From: Zymogenus sp964542895
Lineage (GTDB): Bacteria; Desulfobacterota; Zymogenia; Zymogenales; Zymogenaceae
Direction of reading: 5' to 3'
Assembly (NCBI GenBank): GCA_964542895.1
Contig: CAZIWT010000003.1
Coordinates: forward strand, 9,273-73,272
Length of the DNA stretch: 64,000 nt
In this document: positions 28,259-36,530 of the stretch, piece after piece
How positions within the stretch are numbered: the first letter of the stretch is position 1
How the letters are laid out: every line of letters starts with the position of its first letter
Notes under the pieces: model-generated
Database searches by the model: none
What the model was told of the DNA's origin: nothing
The model's input: the letters and a program-made list of their open reading frames with translations, nothing else
Position numbers and translations under genes: made by a program

Positions 28259-29633
28259 CAGCAAAAACGAAAAATCGACAAAAAAACCCTCCGGTAAAAC
28301 GGTATTCGCGGAGGTAATCGACTATCTCTCATCCCTGAGGTTTACGGTCGTAATCCTGACGACCATAGTGATAGTGGCAGGTCTCGGCACCCTCGTGGGG
28401 CAGAACCTTTCGGAGGCTTCCTACATCGGGCGCTACGGCGCCAGGCTCTACTCGATATTGAAGCTCTTTTCCATCACCGACATATACCACAGCATCTACT
28501 TCAACGCCCTTCTGGCCCTCTTTGTCACAAACCTCACTCTCTGTACATTTAAATTCGCCCCGGCGAGGATCAGGGGGGCCCTGTCTAGGGATATAAAGAG
28601 GAGGAGTTACCCCCACTCCGAGAAAATCGGGGCGAAGGTCCCGACAGAGGAATGCGTTTGCCGGACAAAAAAGATGCTGTCCCCCCCCACCCTTAAGCCT
28701 TTTTACCACGTGGTCACGAAAAGGGACGGCAAAAAGATCGAGCTCTTCTCGGAGCCGCACCCTATCCTCTCGCTGGGCGCGCTCGTCGTCCACGTAAGCA
28801 TAATACTTATCATCGTCGGCGGGCTCGTATCCTCCGTCCTCGGCTTTTCCGGGGAGATGATAATCTTCGAGGGGAGCTCATCCAACGAGATGTTCGTGAG
28901 ATCGGGATTTGTCTACAGGCTCGACTTTGACGTGAGCCTTGAGAAGTTCACGTTAGAAACCTACAGGGACGGAACGCCCAAGGAATACAGAAGCGACATA
29001 AGACTAAAAAAAGGCGGCCGCGAGGTCGACGCCGCATTGACCGTCAATCACCCCGCTAAATTCGACGGCATCAGATTTTACCAGTCGAACTTCGGAAGCG
29101 CCCTCGAAGATACCGTGATCTCCATCTACGACAAGGGCGGGAAACGGGTATTCAAGGGGAAGATCCCCTACATGGTGTCCCTTCCGATCGAAGACCTCGG
29201 CATCACCGTCACCCTTGTGGAGTTTTACGACAACTACGAAAACCGCGGCCCCGCGGCCCACATCATCGTCGTCGAGGGGGAAAAGATGTACGCGGTATGG
29301 GCGAACACCGACCCCGCGGAGCTTGCCGGCCCGGCGGGCAGGGGAAAGGACGGGCTCCTCTTCGTCCTTGAGAGCTACGATACCGTCCCCTACTCCGGCA
29401 TATCGGTGAACTACGAGCCGGGGCTTCCCCTCGTGTGGATCGGCTTCATCCTCCTCTCGGTCGGCTTTACCTTTCCCCTCATATCCATCTCGGGGAGGTA
29501 CAAGGTCGTAATAGATGGGGGAGACGAAAAAGGACCTTTCGTCGAGGTCTTCGGCTCGCCGGGGAGGATAAAGGGGGACTTCCAGGGGAGGTTCGCTAAG
29601 CTGGTAAAAAGAATCGAGGAAAATCTATGTTGA
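28245..29633 (+). CDS. resB: ResB-like cytochrome c biogenesis protein
   Basis: A 462-residue membrane protein of System II cytochrome c maturation, which with CcsA delivers haem to apocytochromes. It has four membrane helices (about 25-47, 77-97, 170-192, 383-405) and a large periplasmic domain between the third and fourth. VIDYLSSLRFTVVILTTIVI is typical of the N-terminal start. It overlaps both neighbours. No thioredoxin-like ResA or CcdA is encoded nearby. Confidence 0.92.
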   Translation: MSRNNSKNEKSTKKPSGKTVFAEVIDYLSSLRFTVVILTTIVIVAGLGTLVGQNLSEASYIGRYGARLYSILKLFSITDIYHSIYFNALLALFVTNLTLCTFKFAPARIRGALSRDIKRRSYPHSEKIGAKVPTEECVCRTKKMLSPPTLKPFYHVVTKRDGKKIELFSEPHPILSLGALVVHVSIILIIVGGLVSSVLGFSGEMIIFEGSSSNEMFVRSGFVYRLDFDVSLEKFTLETYRDGTPKEYRSDIRLKKGGREVDAALTVNHPAKFDGIRFYQSNFGSALEDTVISIYDKGGKRVFKGKIPYMVSLPIEDLGITVTLVEFYDNYENRGPAAHIIVVEGEKMYAVWANTDPAELAGPAGRGKDGLLFVLESYDTVPYSGISVNYEPGLPLVWIGFILLSVGFTFPLISISGRYKVVIDGGDEKGPFVEVFGSPGRIKGDFQGRFAKLVKRIEENLC

Positions 29634-30445
29634 GCTCCGATATTCTGAGTGTGGTGACCTTCGTCTACGGTCTCGCCTTTCTCCTGTTTATCCTCCATCT
29701 CCTGTTTAAGAGGGACGCCCTCAGCGTCGCCGGGGATGTCGTCGTGTCGGCGGGGTGCATCGCCCACGGGGCGGCGCTGATACTCCGCTGGATCGAGTCG
29801 TACAGGCTCGGCTGGGGCCACGTGCCGATGAGCAATCTCTACGAATCCCTCATTTTTTTCTCGTTCCTCTTGGCCGTGGTCTACCTCGTCTTTCGCTTTG
29901 CAACCAACAGGAAGTCCTTCGGGGCCTTCATGATTCCCCTTCCCCTTCTGGCCCTGGGCTACGCCTCCCTCTCTCCCGACGTGGAGCGCGCCATAAGGCC
30001 CCTCGTTCCGGCCCTCCAGAGCAACTGGCTTACGATCCACGTCCTGACCTGCTTTATTGCCTACGCGGCGTTCGCCTTCTCGTTTGTAGTGGCGGTCTTA
30101 TTTCTTATCAACAAGGAGGGGAAAAAGAGCGTCCTCCCCTCTCCGGAGGTCCTCGACGAGTTCGTCTACCGGGGGATCATGGCGGGGATGCCGCTTTTGA
30201 CGCTTGGTATAATCACCGGCTCCGCCTGGGCCCACTACGCCTGGGGCTCGTACTGGTCGTGGGACCCGAAGGAGACCTGGTCTCTTATAACGTGGATAAT
30301 CTACGCCCTCTTCCTCCACCTTAGACTCATGGGGAGGTGGCGGGGGACAAAGAGCGCCCTCCTCTCCATGGTTGGATTTTTCGCGGTGATATTCACGTTT
30401 CTGGGGGTGAACTACATCCTCTCCGGCCTCCACTCGTATCTGTAG
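29627..30445 (+). CDS. ccsA: CcsA/ResC-type haem export protein
   Basis: A 272-residue multi-pass protein with the tryptophan-rich haem-binding segment WGSYWSWDPKETWSLITW (the WWD domain) and the conserved His in WGHVPMSN, WLTIHVLTCF and the C-terminal YILSGLHSYL. About eight helices. It overlaps the ResB gene by 7 bp; the two proteins form the haem lyase. A single-operon cytochrome plus System II set. Confidence 0.95.
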   Translation: MLSSDILSVVTFVYGLAFLLFILHLLFKRDALSVAGDVVVSAGCIAHGAALILRWIESYRLGWGHVPMSNLYESLIFFSFLLAVVYLVFRFATNRKSFGAFMIPLPLLALGYASLSPDVERAIRPLVPALQSNWLTIHVLTCFIAYAAFAFSFVVAVLFLINKEGKKSVLPSPEVLDEFVYRGIMAGMPLLTLGIITGSAWAHYAWGSYWSWDPKETWSLITWIIYALFLHLRLMGRWRGTKSALLSMVGFFAVIFTFLGVNYILSGLHSYL

Positions 30446-30557
30446 CGGTCGGTCGACCAAAAATACCTACTGCCGAAAAGGGCCGACAGATTGTCAACGA
30501 GCGGGCCGCCGTTATATTCCCTTCAAAGAGATCATCCGCAAAAGCCCACGTTTACGG

Positions 30558-30587
30558 TTGACATGCCTTGATCTAAAATGGTATCTA
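30558..30587 (+). promoter_or_regulatory. Promoter upstream of the GDPD gene
   Basis: TTGACA at 30558-30563 with TATCTA at 30582-30587 (18-bp spacing). The -10 region is part of a direct tandem repeat of GGTATCTATAAA, giving two possible -10 boxes. It lies about 55 bp before the ATG at 30641. Confidence 0.4.
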
Positions 30588-30640
30588 TAAAGGTATCTAT
30601 AAAAATGTTTATAAAAAACGGTCGATAGGGGGAATGCCGT

Positions 30641-31402
30641 ATGTCAAAAACCGTAAAGGAGCTGTTGAAGAAGCCGCCCCTGGCCGTCGCCCACAGGGGC
30701 GATCCCCTCGCAAAGCCCCAGAACACGAAGGGGGCCTTTCTCTCCGCCATGGAATACGACATCGACATGATAGAGACCGACATCAACATGACAAAGGACG
30801 GGGTGCTCGTCGTCGTTCACGACCAGAAGGTGGACAACGTCAGCGACGGAAAGGGGTGGGTGGTTAACTTCACCCTGGATGAACTGAAGAAGCTCGACTT
30901 CGGCTCGTGGATGGGGCCGGGGATGGGCCCGGAGAGGATCTTGACCTTAGAGGAGTTTATCGAGCTGACGAGGGACGGTGTTAACGGACTCAACATCGAG
31001 ATAAAGAGCGGCCCGATAAAATACGACGGGATCTGCGAAAAATTGGTCTCGATACTCGAAGACCGCGACATGATAGACCGGGTCATAATCTCCTCCTTCG
31101 ACCACCCGCTCTTGAAAAGCCTCAAGGAGATGAAGGCTGATATCCTGACCGCGATTCTCTACAACGCGGGGCTGATCGACCATATCACTCCGGCAAAGAG
31201 CGCGATGGCCGACGGCATCCACCCGGAGCACGCCCAGGTTACGGCGGACACGATCAAGGCCGCCGGGGATGCGGGGCTTTTCATCAACGTCTGGACGGTG
31301 GACGACGAGGAAGACATGAAGAGGATGATCGATCTCGGAGTTACGGGGATCATCTCGAACTTCCCGTCCAAGCTGTGCGGGCTTATCAAGGGTGGAAAGT
31401 AG
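30641..31402 (+). CDS. Glycerophosphodiester phosphodiesterase family protein
   Basis: A 253-residue GDPD-fold enzyme that cleaves glycerophosphodiesters to glycerol-3-phosphate and an alcohol. The catalytic His pair is present (AHRGD near residue 17 and VVHDQ near 63) as are the metal ligands in MIETDINMTKDG and the LNIEIKSG segment. The usual PENT reads PQNT, a change in a conserved position. It has no signal peptide, so it acts in the cytoplasm. Confidence 0.9.
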   Translation: MSKTVKELLKKPPLAVAHRGDPLAKPQNTKGAFLSAMEYDIDMIETDINMTKDGVLVVVHDQKVDNVSDGKGWVVNFTLDELKKLDFGSWMGPGMGPERILTLEEFIELTRDGVNGLNIEIKSGPIKYDGICEKLVSILEDRDMIDRVIISSFDHPLLKSLKEMKADILTAILYNAGLIDHITPAKSAMADGIHPEHAQVTADTIKAAGDAGLFINVWTVDDEEDMKRMIDLGVTGIISNFPSKLCGLIKGGK

Positions 31403-31837
31403 CCTCTTGGTCAAGTGATCCGCCCTCGGTCGGGCCGGATCTCGACGTCCACACCGATGGTACATCTATTGGGCTAATGGGCTATTGGGCTAATGGGGCG
31501 AGGTCCCAATTTTTGAGGCGGTCGGATCGTGGAGGCTCAGTCGATAGCTATTCCACGCACGGCAAACTTCAACTAATATGTTTCGCTTCCACTTTCGATT
31601 TGAAATGTGGTTAGGTGACGTTTTTAAAACCGTTGGCCGGAGATAAGCGCAACAAATATCAAGGGATTTAAATATCCCCCCTCCCCTCCCCCCGAAGAAA
31701 TTCGATCCATACCCCTGCAGCATTATACACCATTTTTAAGTCATGCCCACAGGCGGCATCTCAATATTTGATTTTTGACCCCGACAGCCGGCCGCACCGT
31801 CTCAAGCCGATAATTACAAATTATGCCGACTCCCGGC
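31403..31837. other. 435-bp intergenic region with a tandem repeat
   Basis: No gene is supported between these convergent genes. A perfect tandem repeat of the 16-mer CTATTGGGCTAATGGG occurs at 31466-31481 and 31482-31497. The rest has no recognised element. Confidence 0.5.
31466..31497. repeat. Tandem 16-bp repeat
   Basis: Two perfect copies of CTATTGGGCTAATGGG in direct orientation. Two copies only, so probably a slippage product. Confidence 0.6.
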
Positions 31838-32431
31838 CTACAGGTACCTCCTCACCTGCTTTTTATATTCGAGGTATCGCTCGCCGTATTCATTCTCCAA
31901 AAATTTCTCCTCCTGGATGATCTGAAAGTGACTGCCCAAGATGACGAAAACGGCCGAAACGGCGAAAAAGATCGTAGGGTATATCAGAAACGTCCCAAAA
32001 AAGAAGAGGTCGAGGAAGAGGAAGATGGGGTTCCTCGTAAGCGAGAAAACACCTTTAGTCACCAGCTCGTCCGGTCCCTTCGTATCTATCCCCAACCTCC
32101 AGGAGCGGCCGAAGGAGAAAATGGCTGAGACAAATATGATTAACCCGGCGACTTCCAGGATTACTCCTGAAATCCTTAAATGTATTATAGAGAAAAGGAG
32201 CGGGTCCCTGAAGAGGTGATACTTGAGCCCCAGGCAGATGGACAACGCCTCAAACGTCCAGATGACAAACCCGATCAGGAGGAAGATCTCGAAAAGGGCC
32301 TTAAATCCCCTCTTGCCGGAGCCGAGGACGATCGGGTTGGTTCCGGAGAGGGTCATCTGGATAATCCTGCCGATAAAAATGAAATAGAATATCGACATAT
32401 TAATCAACTGGAAGCGGTCAAAAAAGTCCAT
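31838..32431 (-). CDS. Membrane methyltransferase (isoprenylcysteine/phospholipid type)
   Basis: A 197-residue membrane protein of the ICMT/PEMT-like family, which transfers methyl groups from SAM to lipid or isoprenyl substrates at the membrane. About four helices, then the family's C-terminal SAM-binding pattern: KGPDELVTKGVFSLTRNPIF and EEKFLENEYGERYLEYKKQVRRYL. A second family member lies at 60324-61031. Substrate unknown. Confidence 0.85.
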   Translation of the reverse strand: MDFFDRFQLINMSIFYFIFIGRIIQMTLSGTNPIVLGSGKRGFKALFEIFLLIGFVIWTFEALSICLGLKYHLFRDPLLFSIIHLRISGVILEVAGLIIFVSAIFSFGRSWRLGIDTKGPDELVTKGVFSLTRNPIFLFLDLFFFGTFLIYPTIFFAVSAVFVILGSHFQIIQEEKFLENEYGERYLEYKKQVRRYL

Positions 32432-32463
32432 TCGCCCTTCCCTTAATAAATCTGCTTTAAACC

Positions 32464-33261
32464 CTATAAGTCAAGGACCTCGTTTATCCTGACTATCGAT
32501 TTCGCCCGGCCGCTCGCCTCGTCGATCTCGACCATAACGGCGTTTACGAGGGGCCTCCCCTTGGCCGGGGTCGAGAAGGCCTTCATCGCCGTCCTGAACT
32601 TCTTTATCTCCCTCTCCTTGTCGAAGCCGACGACGGAGTTTGCGGCCCCCACCATGCCTACGTCCGTTATGGCCGCCGTCCCCAGCTTGCTCACCTCTTC
32701 GTCGGCGCTCTGGACGAGCGTGCCGGTGCCCGCAAGGAGAGACACCGTCCCGTCGAGGTGTATTGCCATGGCGACCTTCTCGGCGGTAGTCTTTGCGAAG
32801 AAGTCGACGATTATAATGTCTGTCTCTCCGTCCAACTCTTTTATCAATCCGCGAATCTTCGGGAATGAGTTTTCGGGTAGGATCCTTCCCATGAACGAAT
32901 AGCCGACGATATTGACTATCCCCACCTTACGCTTTTCATCGCCCACCTCCTTGATCAGAACCCCGCCCCCCGGGCTGTCCGCCGGGAGGTTTTCCGGCCT
33001 CAAGACAAAGGGCCTTTTTACGATCGCCGACTGGAGTTCCTTCTGATCCCAGACGTTCTCGCCGGTGGTTATCACGTCCACACCAGCCTCGACGAGCTCG
33101 TCAGCCTTCTCCCCGGTAAGCCCGGCCCCGCCTGCGGCGTGGTTCCCGTTGGCGATGACCAAGTCCGGCCCGTCCCCCGCCTTCTGAAGCCTCTCGATGT
33201 AGTGCGCCACCGCCTCCCTTCCCGGAGAGCCTACGATTACGCCGAAAAAGAGGAGTTTCAT
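32464..33261 (-). CDS. YmdB-family (TIGR00282) pseudo-phosphoesterase
   Basis: A 265-residue protein clearly related over its whole length to YmdB, the Bacillus cyclic-nucleotide phosphodiesterase with two metals, as shown by the GSPGR, DVITTGENVWDQKEL, GRILPEN and AAITDVGMVGAANSVVGFDK segments. But every catalytic position I can align is changed: Asp8 is Val8; the Glu-Asn of NGEN is Asn40-His41; the Asn-His of GNHxWD is Glu68-Asn69; the His of DFHAE is Phe155; both His of GTHTHVQ are Gly180 and Leu182. The fold segments remain conserved, so it looks maintained without catalysis. It overlaps the upstream metallophosphoesterase by ATGA, a sign of translational coupling and possibly of a complex. 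A different activity cannot be excluded. Confidence 0.85.
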   Translation of the reverse strand: MKLLFFGVIVGSPGREAVAHYIERLQKAGDGPDLVIANGNHAAGGAGLTGEKADELVEAGVDVITTGENVWDQKELQSAIVKRPFVLRPENLPADSPGGGVLIKEVGDEKRKVGIVNIVGYSFMGRILPENSFPKIRGLIKELDGETDIIIVDFFAKTTAEKVAMAIHLDGTVSLLAGTGTLVQSADEEVSKLGTAAITDVGMVGAANSVVGFDKEREIKKFRTAMKAFSTPAKGRPLVNAVMVEIDEASGRAKSIVRINEVLDL

Positions 33262-34100
33262 AAGCCGATTTTCTTGATATTCATCGTTTCCGTATTGAGT
33301 CTCGTGACTTCTTTCCTTAACCTGAAAAAGCCGAGATTGACCGCCTGGGTCCTTGCAATCTCGGCGCTCTCAACGCTTGGGTTGTGGACGTGGCCGAAAA
33401 ACGAGTAGACCGGATTGTGCCTGCTTATATATTTGGTGATGGCGTCACTAGAGGGTTCGTTCCTCTTGGCAATTGTATCGTAGGTCAGCTTGGTCTCGTC
33501 CGGCTTCCCATCCGTTGTTCCCCCCTCCTCGTGGGGCGGTATGTGGGTGATGATTATATCCGCCGGGTCGAGCTCCATGAGCCTCCTGCCGTAAACCTCG
33601 GCGGGAACGATGCCCGGAAAACTGGGAACGTGATCACCGCCAGGCATACCGGAGACGAGGGCCACGTCGACCCCCGACACCTTGACTATTCCGCTTTCGA
33701 TTACCTTTGCCTTGCTGGAGACCTTCTCCTTCAATATGTCCGGGTAGTCGTCGTTCCCGTAGAGAATATACGTCTCGCAGAGTAGGGACCTGGAGAACTT
33801 CTCGTACTCCTCCTCTATGAGGGGGAGGATCTTCTCGTAGCGCTCCTCCCCGGGGGTGGTTATCTCCAGGAAGGCCTCCTTCACCCGGTCGAGCCTGCCT
33901 TCCGACATCTCCTTCAATCCCTCGAGAAGCTCGTCGATTGTATAGGCCTTTGCGAGAATGCCCTTGGAGAAATCCGTGAAATCCATAAAGATCAGGATGT
34001 CCCCGGCGATGAAAAGGGTGTCCTCCGGGCCGACCAGCTTCGACAGCGCCTCGAACTCCCCGTGTACGTCGCCCACTATAACTATTTCACTTTGGCTCAT
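33258..34100 (-). CDS. Calcineurin-like metallophosphoesterase
   Basis: A 280-residue metallophosphoesterase with all five conserved motifs: VGDVHGE near residue 11, FIAGDI, YGNDDYP, ITHIPPH and FFGHVHNP. The dinuclear centre therefore looks intact. Its stop overlaps the start of the degenerate YmdB homologue (TGA at 33258-33260, ATG at 33259-33261, minus strand). Substrate unknown; cyclic nucleotides or phosphoproteins are options. Cytoplasmic. Confidence 0.92.
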   Translation of the reverse strand: MSQSEIVIVGDVHGEFEALSKLVGPEDTLFIAGDILIFMDFTDFSKGILAKAYTIDELLEGLKEMSEGRLDRVKEAFLEITTPGEERYEKILPLIEEEYEKFSRSLLCETYILYGNDDYPDILKEKVSSKAKVIESGIVKVSGVDVALVSGMPGGDHVPSFPGIVPAEVYGRRLMELDPADIIITHIPPHEEGGTTDGKPDETKLTYDTIAKRNEPSSDAITKYISRHNPVYSFFGHVHNPSVESAEIARTQAVNLGFFRLRKEVTRLNTETMNIKKIGL

Positions 34101-34149
34101 TTACACTCCACTTTTAATCGTTAAAAAAACCTCAGTCCACACATCGTAT

Positions 34150-34219
34150 TCTGTCATTCCCAACTTGGCTGGGAATCTATTCTGTCATTCCCAACTTGAT
34201 TGGGAATCCAGATTGATAT
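34150..34219. repeat. CATTCCCAACTTG palindromic repeat, two tandem copies
   Basis: Two adjacent hairpin elements with ATTCCCA and TGGGAAT arms, at 34156-34176 and 34187-34207. The second copy, 34182-34219, is identical over 38 bp to a third copy at 34558-34595, including the CCAGATTGATAT flank. Confidence 0.75.
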
Positions 34220-34250
34220 CGGTATCTACTCTCATTATCGTATAATTTTC

Positions 34251-34284
34251 CACTGACAAACCGGAGCTTGTCAGTGCCACCCAG
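34251..34284. repeat. Dispersed palindromic repeat, copy 2
   Basis: Inverted copy of the element at 14310-14343, with one mismatch in 34 bp (a T for C in the hairpin arm). The arms are CACTGACAAAC and GAGCTTGTCAGTG. Confidence 0.65.
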
Positions 34285-34303
34285 CCGCTTTGCATATAAT
34301 CAC

Positions 34304-34484
34304 CCGATTGCTTCGTCCGTGTTTAATAAATATCATTCCTCGCAATAATGAACTTGTTGGGTCCTCCCAATTCCCCCATTATGTCATTGCGATCGACCGC
34401 AGGGAGCGAAGCAATTGCGTGTTACTTGTATTGACCCGATTGTTTCGTCGCTCGCCTTTAAAAGGCTCGCTCCTCGCAATGACA
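34304..34484. repeat. ATTGCGAGGA/CGACGAAGCAA dispersed repeats, three copies
   Basis: Copies at 34304-34350 (reverse), 34384-34415 (forward, TCATTGCGATCGACCGCAGG then GAGCGAAGCAATTGCG) and 34437-34484 (reverse, with a CCTTTAAAAGG hairpin). The same family occurs at 27657-27720 and 57172-57201. Confidence 0.55.
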
Positions 34485-34557
34485 TCCTTTGCCGCCTATT
34501 GTCATTTAAGAGCGATTGAAATCCGCTCTGTCAATCCCGGCCCGACCTGAAACAATA

Positions 34558-34595
34558 CTGTCATTCCCAACTTGATTGGGAATCCAGATTGATAT
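34558..34595. repeat. CATTCCCAACTTG palindromic repeat, third copy
   Basis: Identical over 38 bp to 34182-34219. The hairpin arms are ATTCCCA and TGGGAAT at 34563-34583. Confidence 0.75.
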
Positions 34596-34624
34596 TTTAC
34601 CCCAACATACGTGGGGACAGGCTG

Positions 34625-34688
34625 GATTCCCGTTTCCCAAGGGAATGACATGTTATTTTTAGATTCCCGCTTCCCAAGGGAATGACAT
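34625..34688. repeat. GATTCCCG-TTCCCAAGGGAATGACAT repeat pair
   Basis: Two direct copies, 34625-34651 and 34662-34688, differing at one base. Their internal TTCCCAAGGGAA is a perfect palindrome. The GGGAATGACA end is the reverse complement of the TGTCATTCCC start of the neighbouring element, so they belong to the same repeat superfamily. Confidence 0.7.
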
Positions 34689-34932
34689 TTAATGCCTCCA
34701 TTGGCTATCAAATATATCCTATTTCCGACGGGGTCCTTCATCATCAACACATGTAGGGGTTTTTCAATTAGTCATGCCTAACTTAATAGGTTTGGGGCGA
34801 TTTGTCAAGGAATTTACGAAGAGAGAGGACAATAAAAAATGAAGCCGTTTTTCCGCCTTTTTCGGACCTAAATAGTAGATAAATGCCTTATAAACCTTGA
34901 CAGAAATTGTCGGTGTAGATAAAATTCTCCGA

Positions 34933-35694
34933 ATGAAAAGGATTATGATCGTGGCCGACGACTTCGGCCTCTCAAAAGAGATAAACGGGGGCATCGAGAC
35001 AGGCGTTAAGGCGGGCGCCCTCTCCTTTGCGTCGTTGATGGTGGACGGTAAATTTGCCGCCGACGCCGTCAGAATCGCGAGGGAAAATCCCGGGCTCACC
35101 GTGGGGCTCCACGTGGATGTGAGCCGGCTTTTAGGAATTGATGAGGATGTTTGGCGGGGGGTGAGAGTTAATAATCTTATGGAGGTTATTTCGGGCAAGT
35201 CTCTAACAGATAAATTTATTGAAGATTGTCAGAGGCAGATAACGAAGTTTTTTGAGCTTGGATTTGCTCCAACTTTTATCAACTCCCACTTTAACATTCA
35301 TATATTGCCGCAGTTTTTCCCGTATTTCGTTGAAATTGCAGCCGATAGCAGTTTTAAGTATGTAAGGTTCTCAAAGCTAACGCCCCTCCTTTTCCACCCC
35401 GACATTCCGATCGAGGGGAGACTTTCCGGTATGGCAAAATTACTTGAAAAAATGGGTATGGTCCATTCGGATGAATATATCGCCGCCAGTTTTCATTTTT
35501 TCCCGCCAGAGCTTAAACAAGATGTGACCGAGATCATGGTTCACCTGAAAGACTCCCCTGGAAGCAAGAATGATCCGATCTCAACGGTCTATTACCTCGA
35601 CCTCATAAAGATCCTCTCGTGGGGCGATTACTATCGATACGTAAGATACCGGGGACAATACGAGGAGCTGAATATAAGCGGTGCCGTGAGATGA
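34933..35694 (+). CDS. YdjC/ChbG/HpnK-like carbohydrate deacetylase
   Basis: A 253-residue protein of the YdjC family, metal-dependent deacetylases that act on N-acetylated sugars or, in HpnK, in hopanoid synthesis. Visible motifs: MIVADDFGLSKEING at the N-terminus (Asp-Asp metal site), LTVGLHVDVS and the NSHFNIHILPQ His pair. ATG 34933 chosen at the conserved start. Codon use in the middle (about 35140-35560) is AT-richer than the two ends, which may mean a mosaic origin. Translation overlaps the next gene by ATGA. Confidence 0.85.
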   Translation: MKRIMIVADDFGLSKEINGGIETGVKAGALSFASLMVDGKFAADAVRIARENPGLTVGLHVDVSRLLGIDEDVWRGVRVNNLMEVISGKSLTDKFIEDCQRQITKFFELGFAPTFINSHFNIHILPQFFPYFVEIAADSSFKYVRFSKLTPLLFHPDIPIEGRLSGMAKLLEKMGMVHSDEYIAASFHFFPPELKQDVTEIMVHLKDSPGSKNDPISTVYYLDLIKILSWGDYYRYVRYRGQYEELNISGAVR

Positions 35695-36053
35695 AGAGGA
35701 AGTTCGACTACTATATAAAAAGGGCGCTTGAAGAGCTGCCGGACGAGTTCAAGGAGAAGATGGACAACCTCGTGATCTCCGTGGAGTCGTATCCGAGCAA
35801 GGCCGACCTTGCGTCGCTGGGGATAGACGACAGGAGGATACTTCTGGGGATATTTCGGGGCGTGCCCTTCGGGGCCGTCAGCTCCTTCTACTCCGGCCCG
35901 GTGATGCCGTCGGAGATTGTCCTCTTCCAGAAGAACATTGAGGCGGTTGCGGAGACCGAGAGCGAGCTGATAGATCAGATCTACAAGACACTCCTCCATG
36001 AGATCGGGCACTATTTCGGGATGTCCGAGGAGGAGCTTGAGATCTATTCATAG
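35691..36053 (+). CDS. Zincin-type metallopeptidase family protein
   Basis: A 120-residue protein of the small zincin family formerly DUF1025, with the HEIGHYFGMSEEEL signature near the C-terminus: two His and a Glu make the HExxH site and a later Glu or Asp completes it. No signal peptide. Its start ATG overlaps the upstream stop (ATGA at 35691-35694), so it is coupled to the deacetylase gene. The natural substrate is unknown. Confidence 0.85.
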   Translation: MKRKFDYYIKRALEELPDEFKEKMDNLVISVESYPSKADLASLGIDDRRILLGIFRGVPFGAVSSFYSGPVMPSEIVLFQKNIEAVAETESELIDQIYKTLLHEIGHYFGMSEEELEIYS

Positions 36054-36228
36054 GGGGAAATGGGTCTTCGAGAAATTAACCGCTGCACCGTAGATTTCCG
36101 TTTTGGATCGAGTCCAGCATTAGATTTGTTTAAGCGGCTGCGCCGAGGCTTGGGCGATTTACGAAAACCGTTCTTCAATTTAAGGGAGCATAAATATTTT
36201 TGAAACTTAACTTAAAAGGAGGCATGAG

Positions 36229-36438
36229 ATGTCTGAAAGGGTTGCAAGAGTATCAGAGGTTATCGCGGGCTCCAATGTCAGCTTCGACGACGCCATCAAG
36301 AAGGGACTGAAGAGGGCGACCTCCACCCTGAGAAACATCGTGGGATTGAAGGTCAAGGAGTTCAGGATCCATGTGGAGAACGACGAGATTGAGGAGTACC
36401 GGGTCAATATGGATATTATCTTCCTCCTCGAGGAATGA
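36229..36438 (+). CDS. Dodecin-family protein
   Basis: A 69-residue dodecin, which assembles as hollow 12-mers that store flavin or CoA. The family pattern is clear (VIAGSNVSFDDAIKKGLKRA, TLRNIVG, FRIHVENDEIEEYRV). The Trp that stacks on flavin in most dodecins (in LRNxxW) is replaced by Gly39, so binding may differ. AAAGGAGG lies 10 bases before ATG. Confidence 0.88.
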   Translation: MSERVARVSEVIAGSNVSFDDAIKKGLKRATSTLRNIVGLKVKEFRIHVENDEIEEYRVNMDIIFLLEE

Positions 36439-36478
36439 CGGGTCTTCGTTGGGAAGTTCTTAACGCCTTAAATAAAGA

Positions 36479-36509
36479 GGGGGTGGATCGCCCAGGGCGA
36501 CCCATCCCC
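36479..36509 (+). terminator. Imperfect hairpin after the dodecin gene
   Basis: GGGGTGGATCGCCC and GGGCGACCCATCCC form a near-complete stem about 40 bases after the dodecin stop. There is no T-run right after it, so it is a weak terminator call. Confidence 0.35.
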
Positions 36510-36530
36510 TTATCCACCCCACTGTTTGGG

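Larger units (their letters stand above)
34101..34932. other. Intergenic repeat island
   Basis: An 830-bp stretch without a supported gene, filled with palindromic repeats of at least three kinds: CATTCCCAACTTG-type hairpins, TTCCCAAGGGAATGACAT elements and ATTGCGAGGA/CGACGAAGCAA elements, plus the second copy of the GACAAGCTCC palindrome. Divergent genes flank it, so it also holds their promoters. Confidence 0.7.

Noticed and set aside
34150..34688. CRISPR array
   Set aside because: Repeats are palindromic, of different families, and the spacing is irregular; no cas genes are present.
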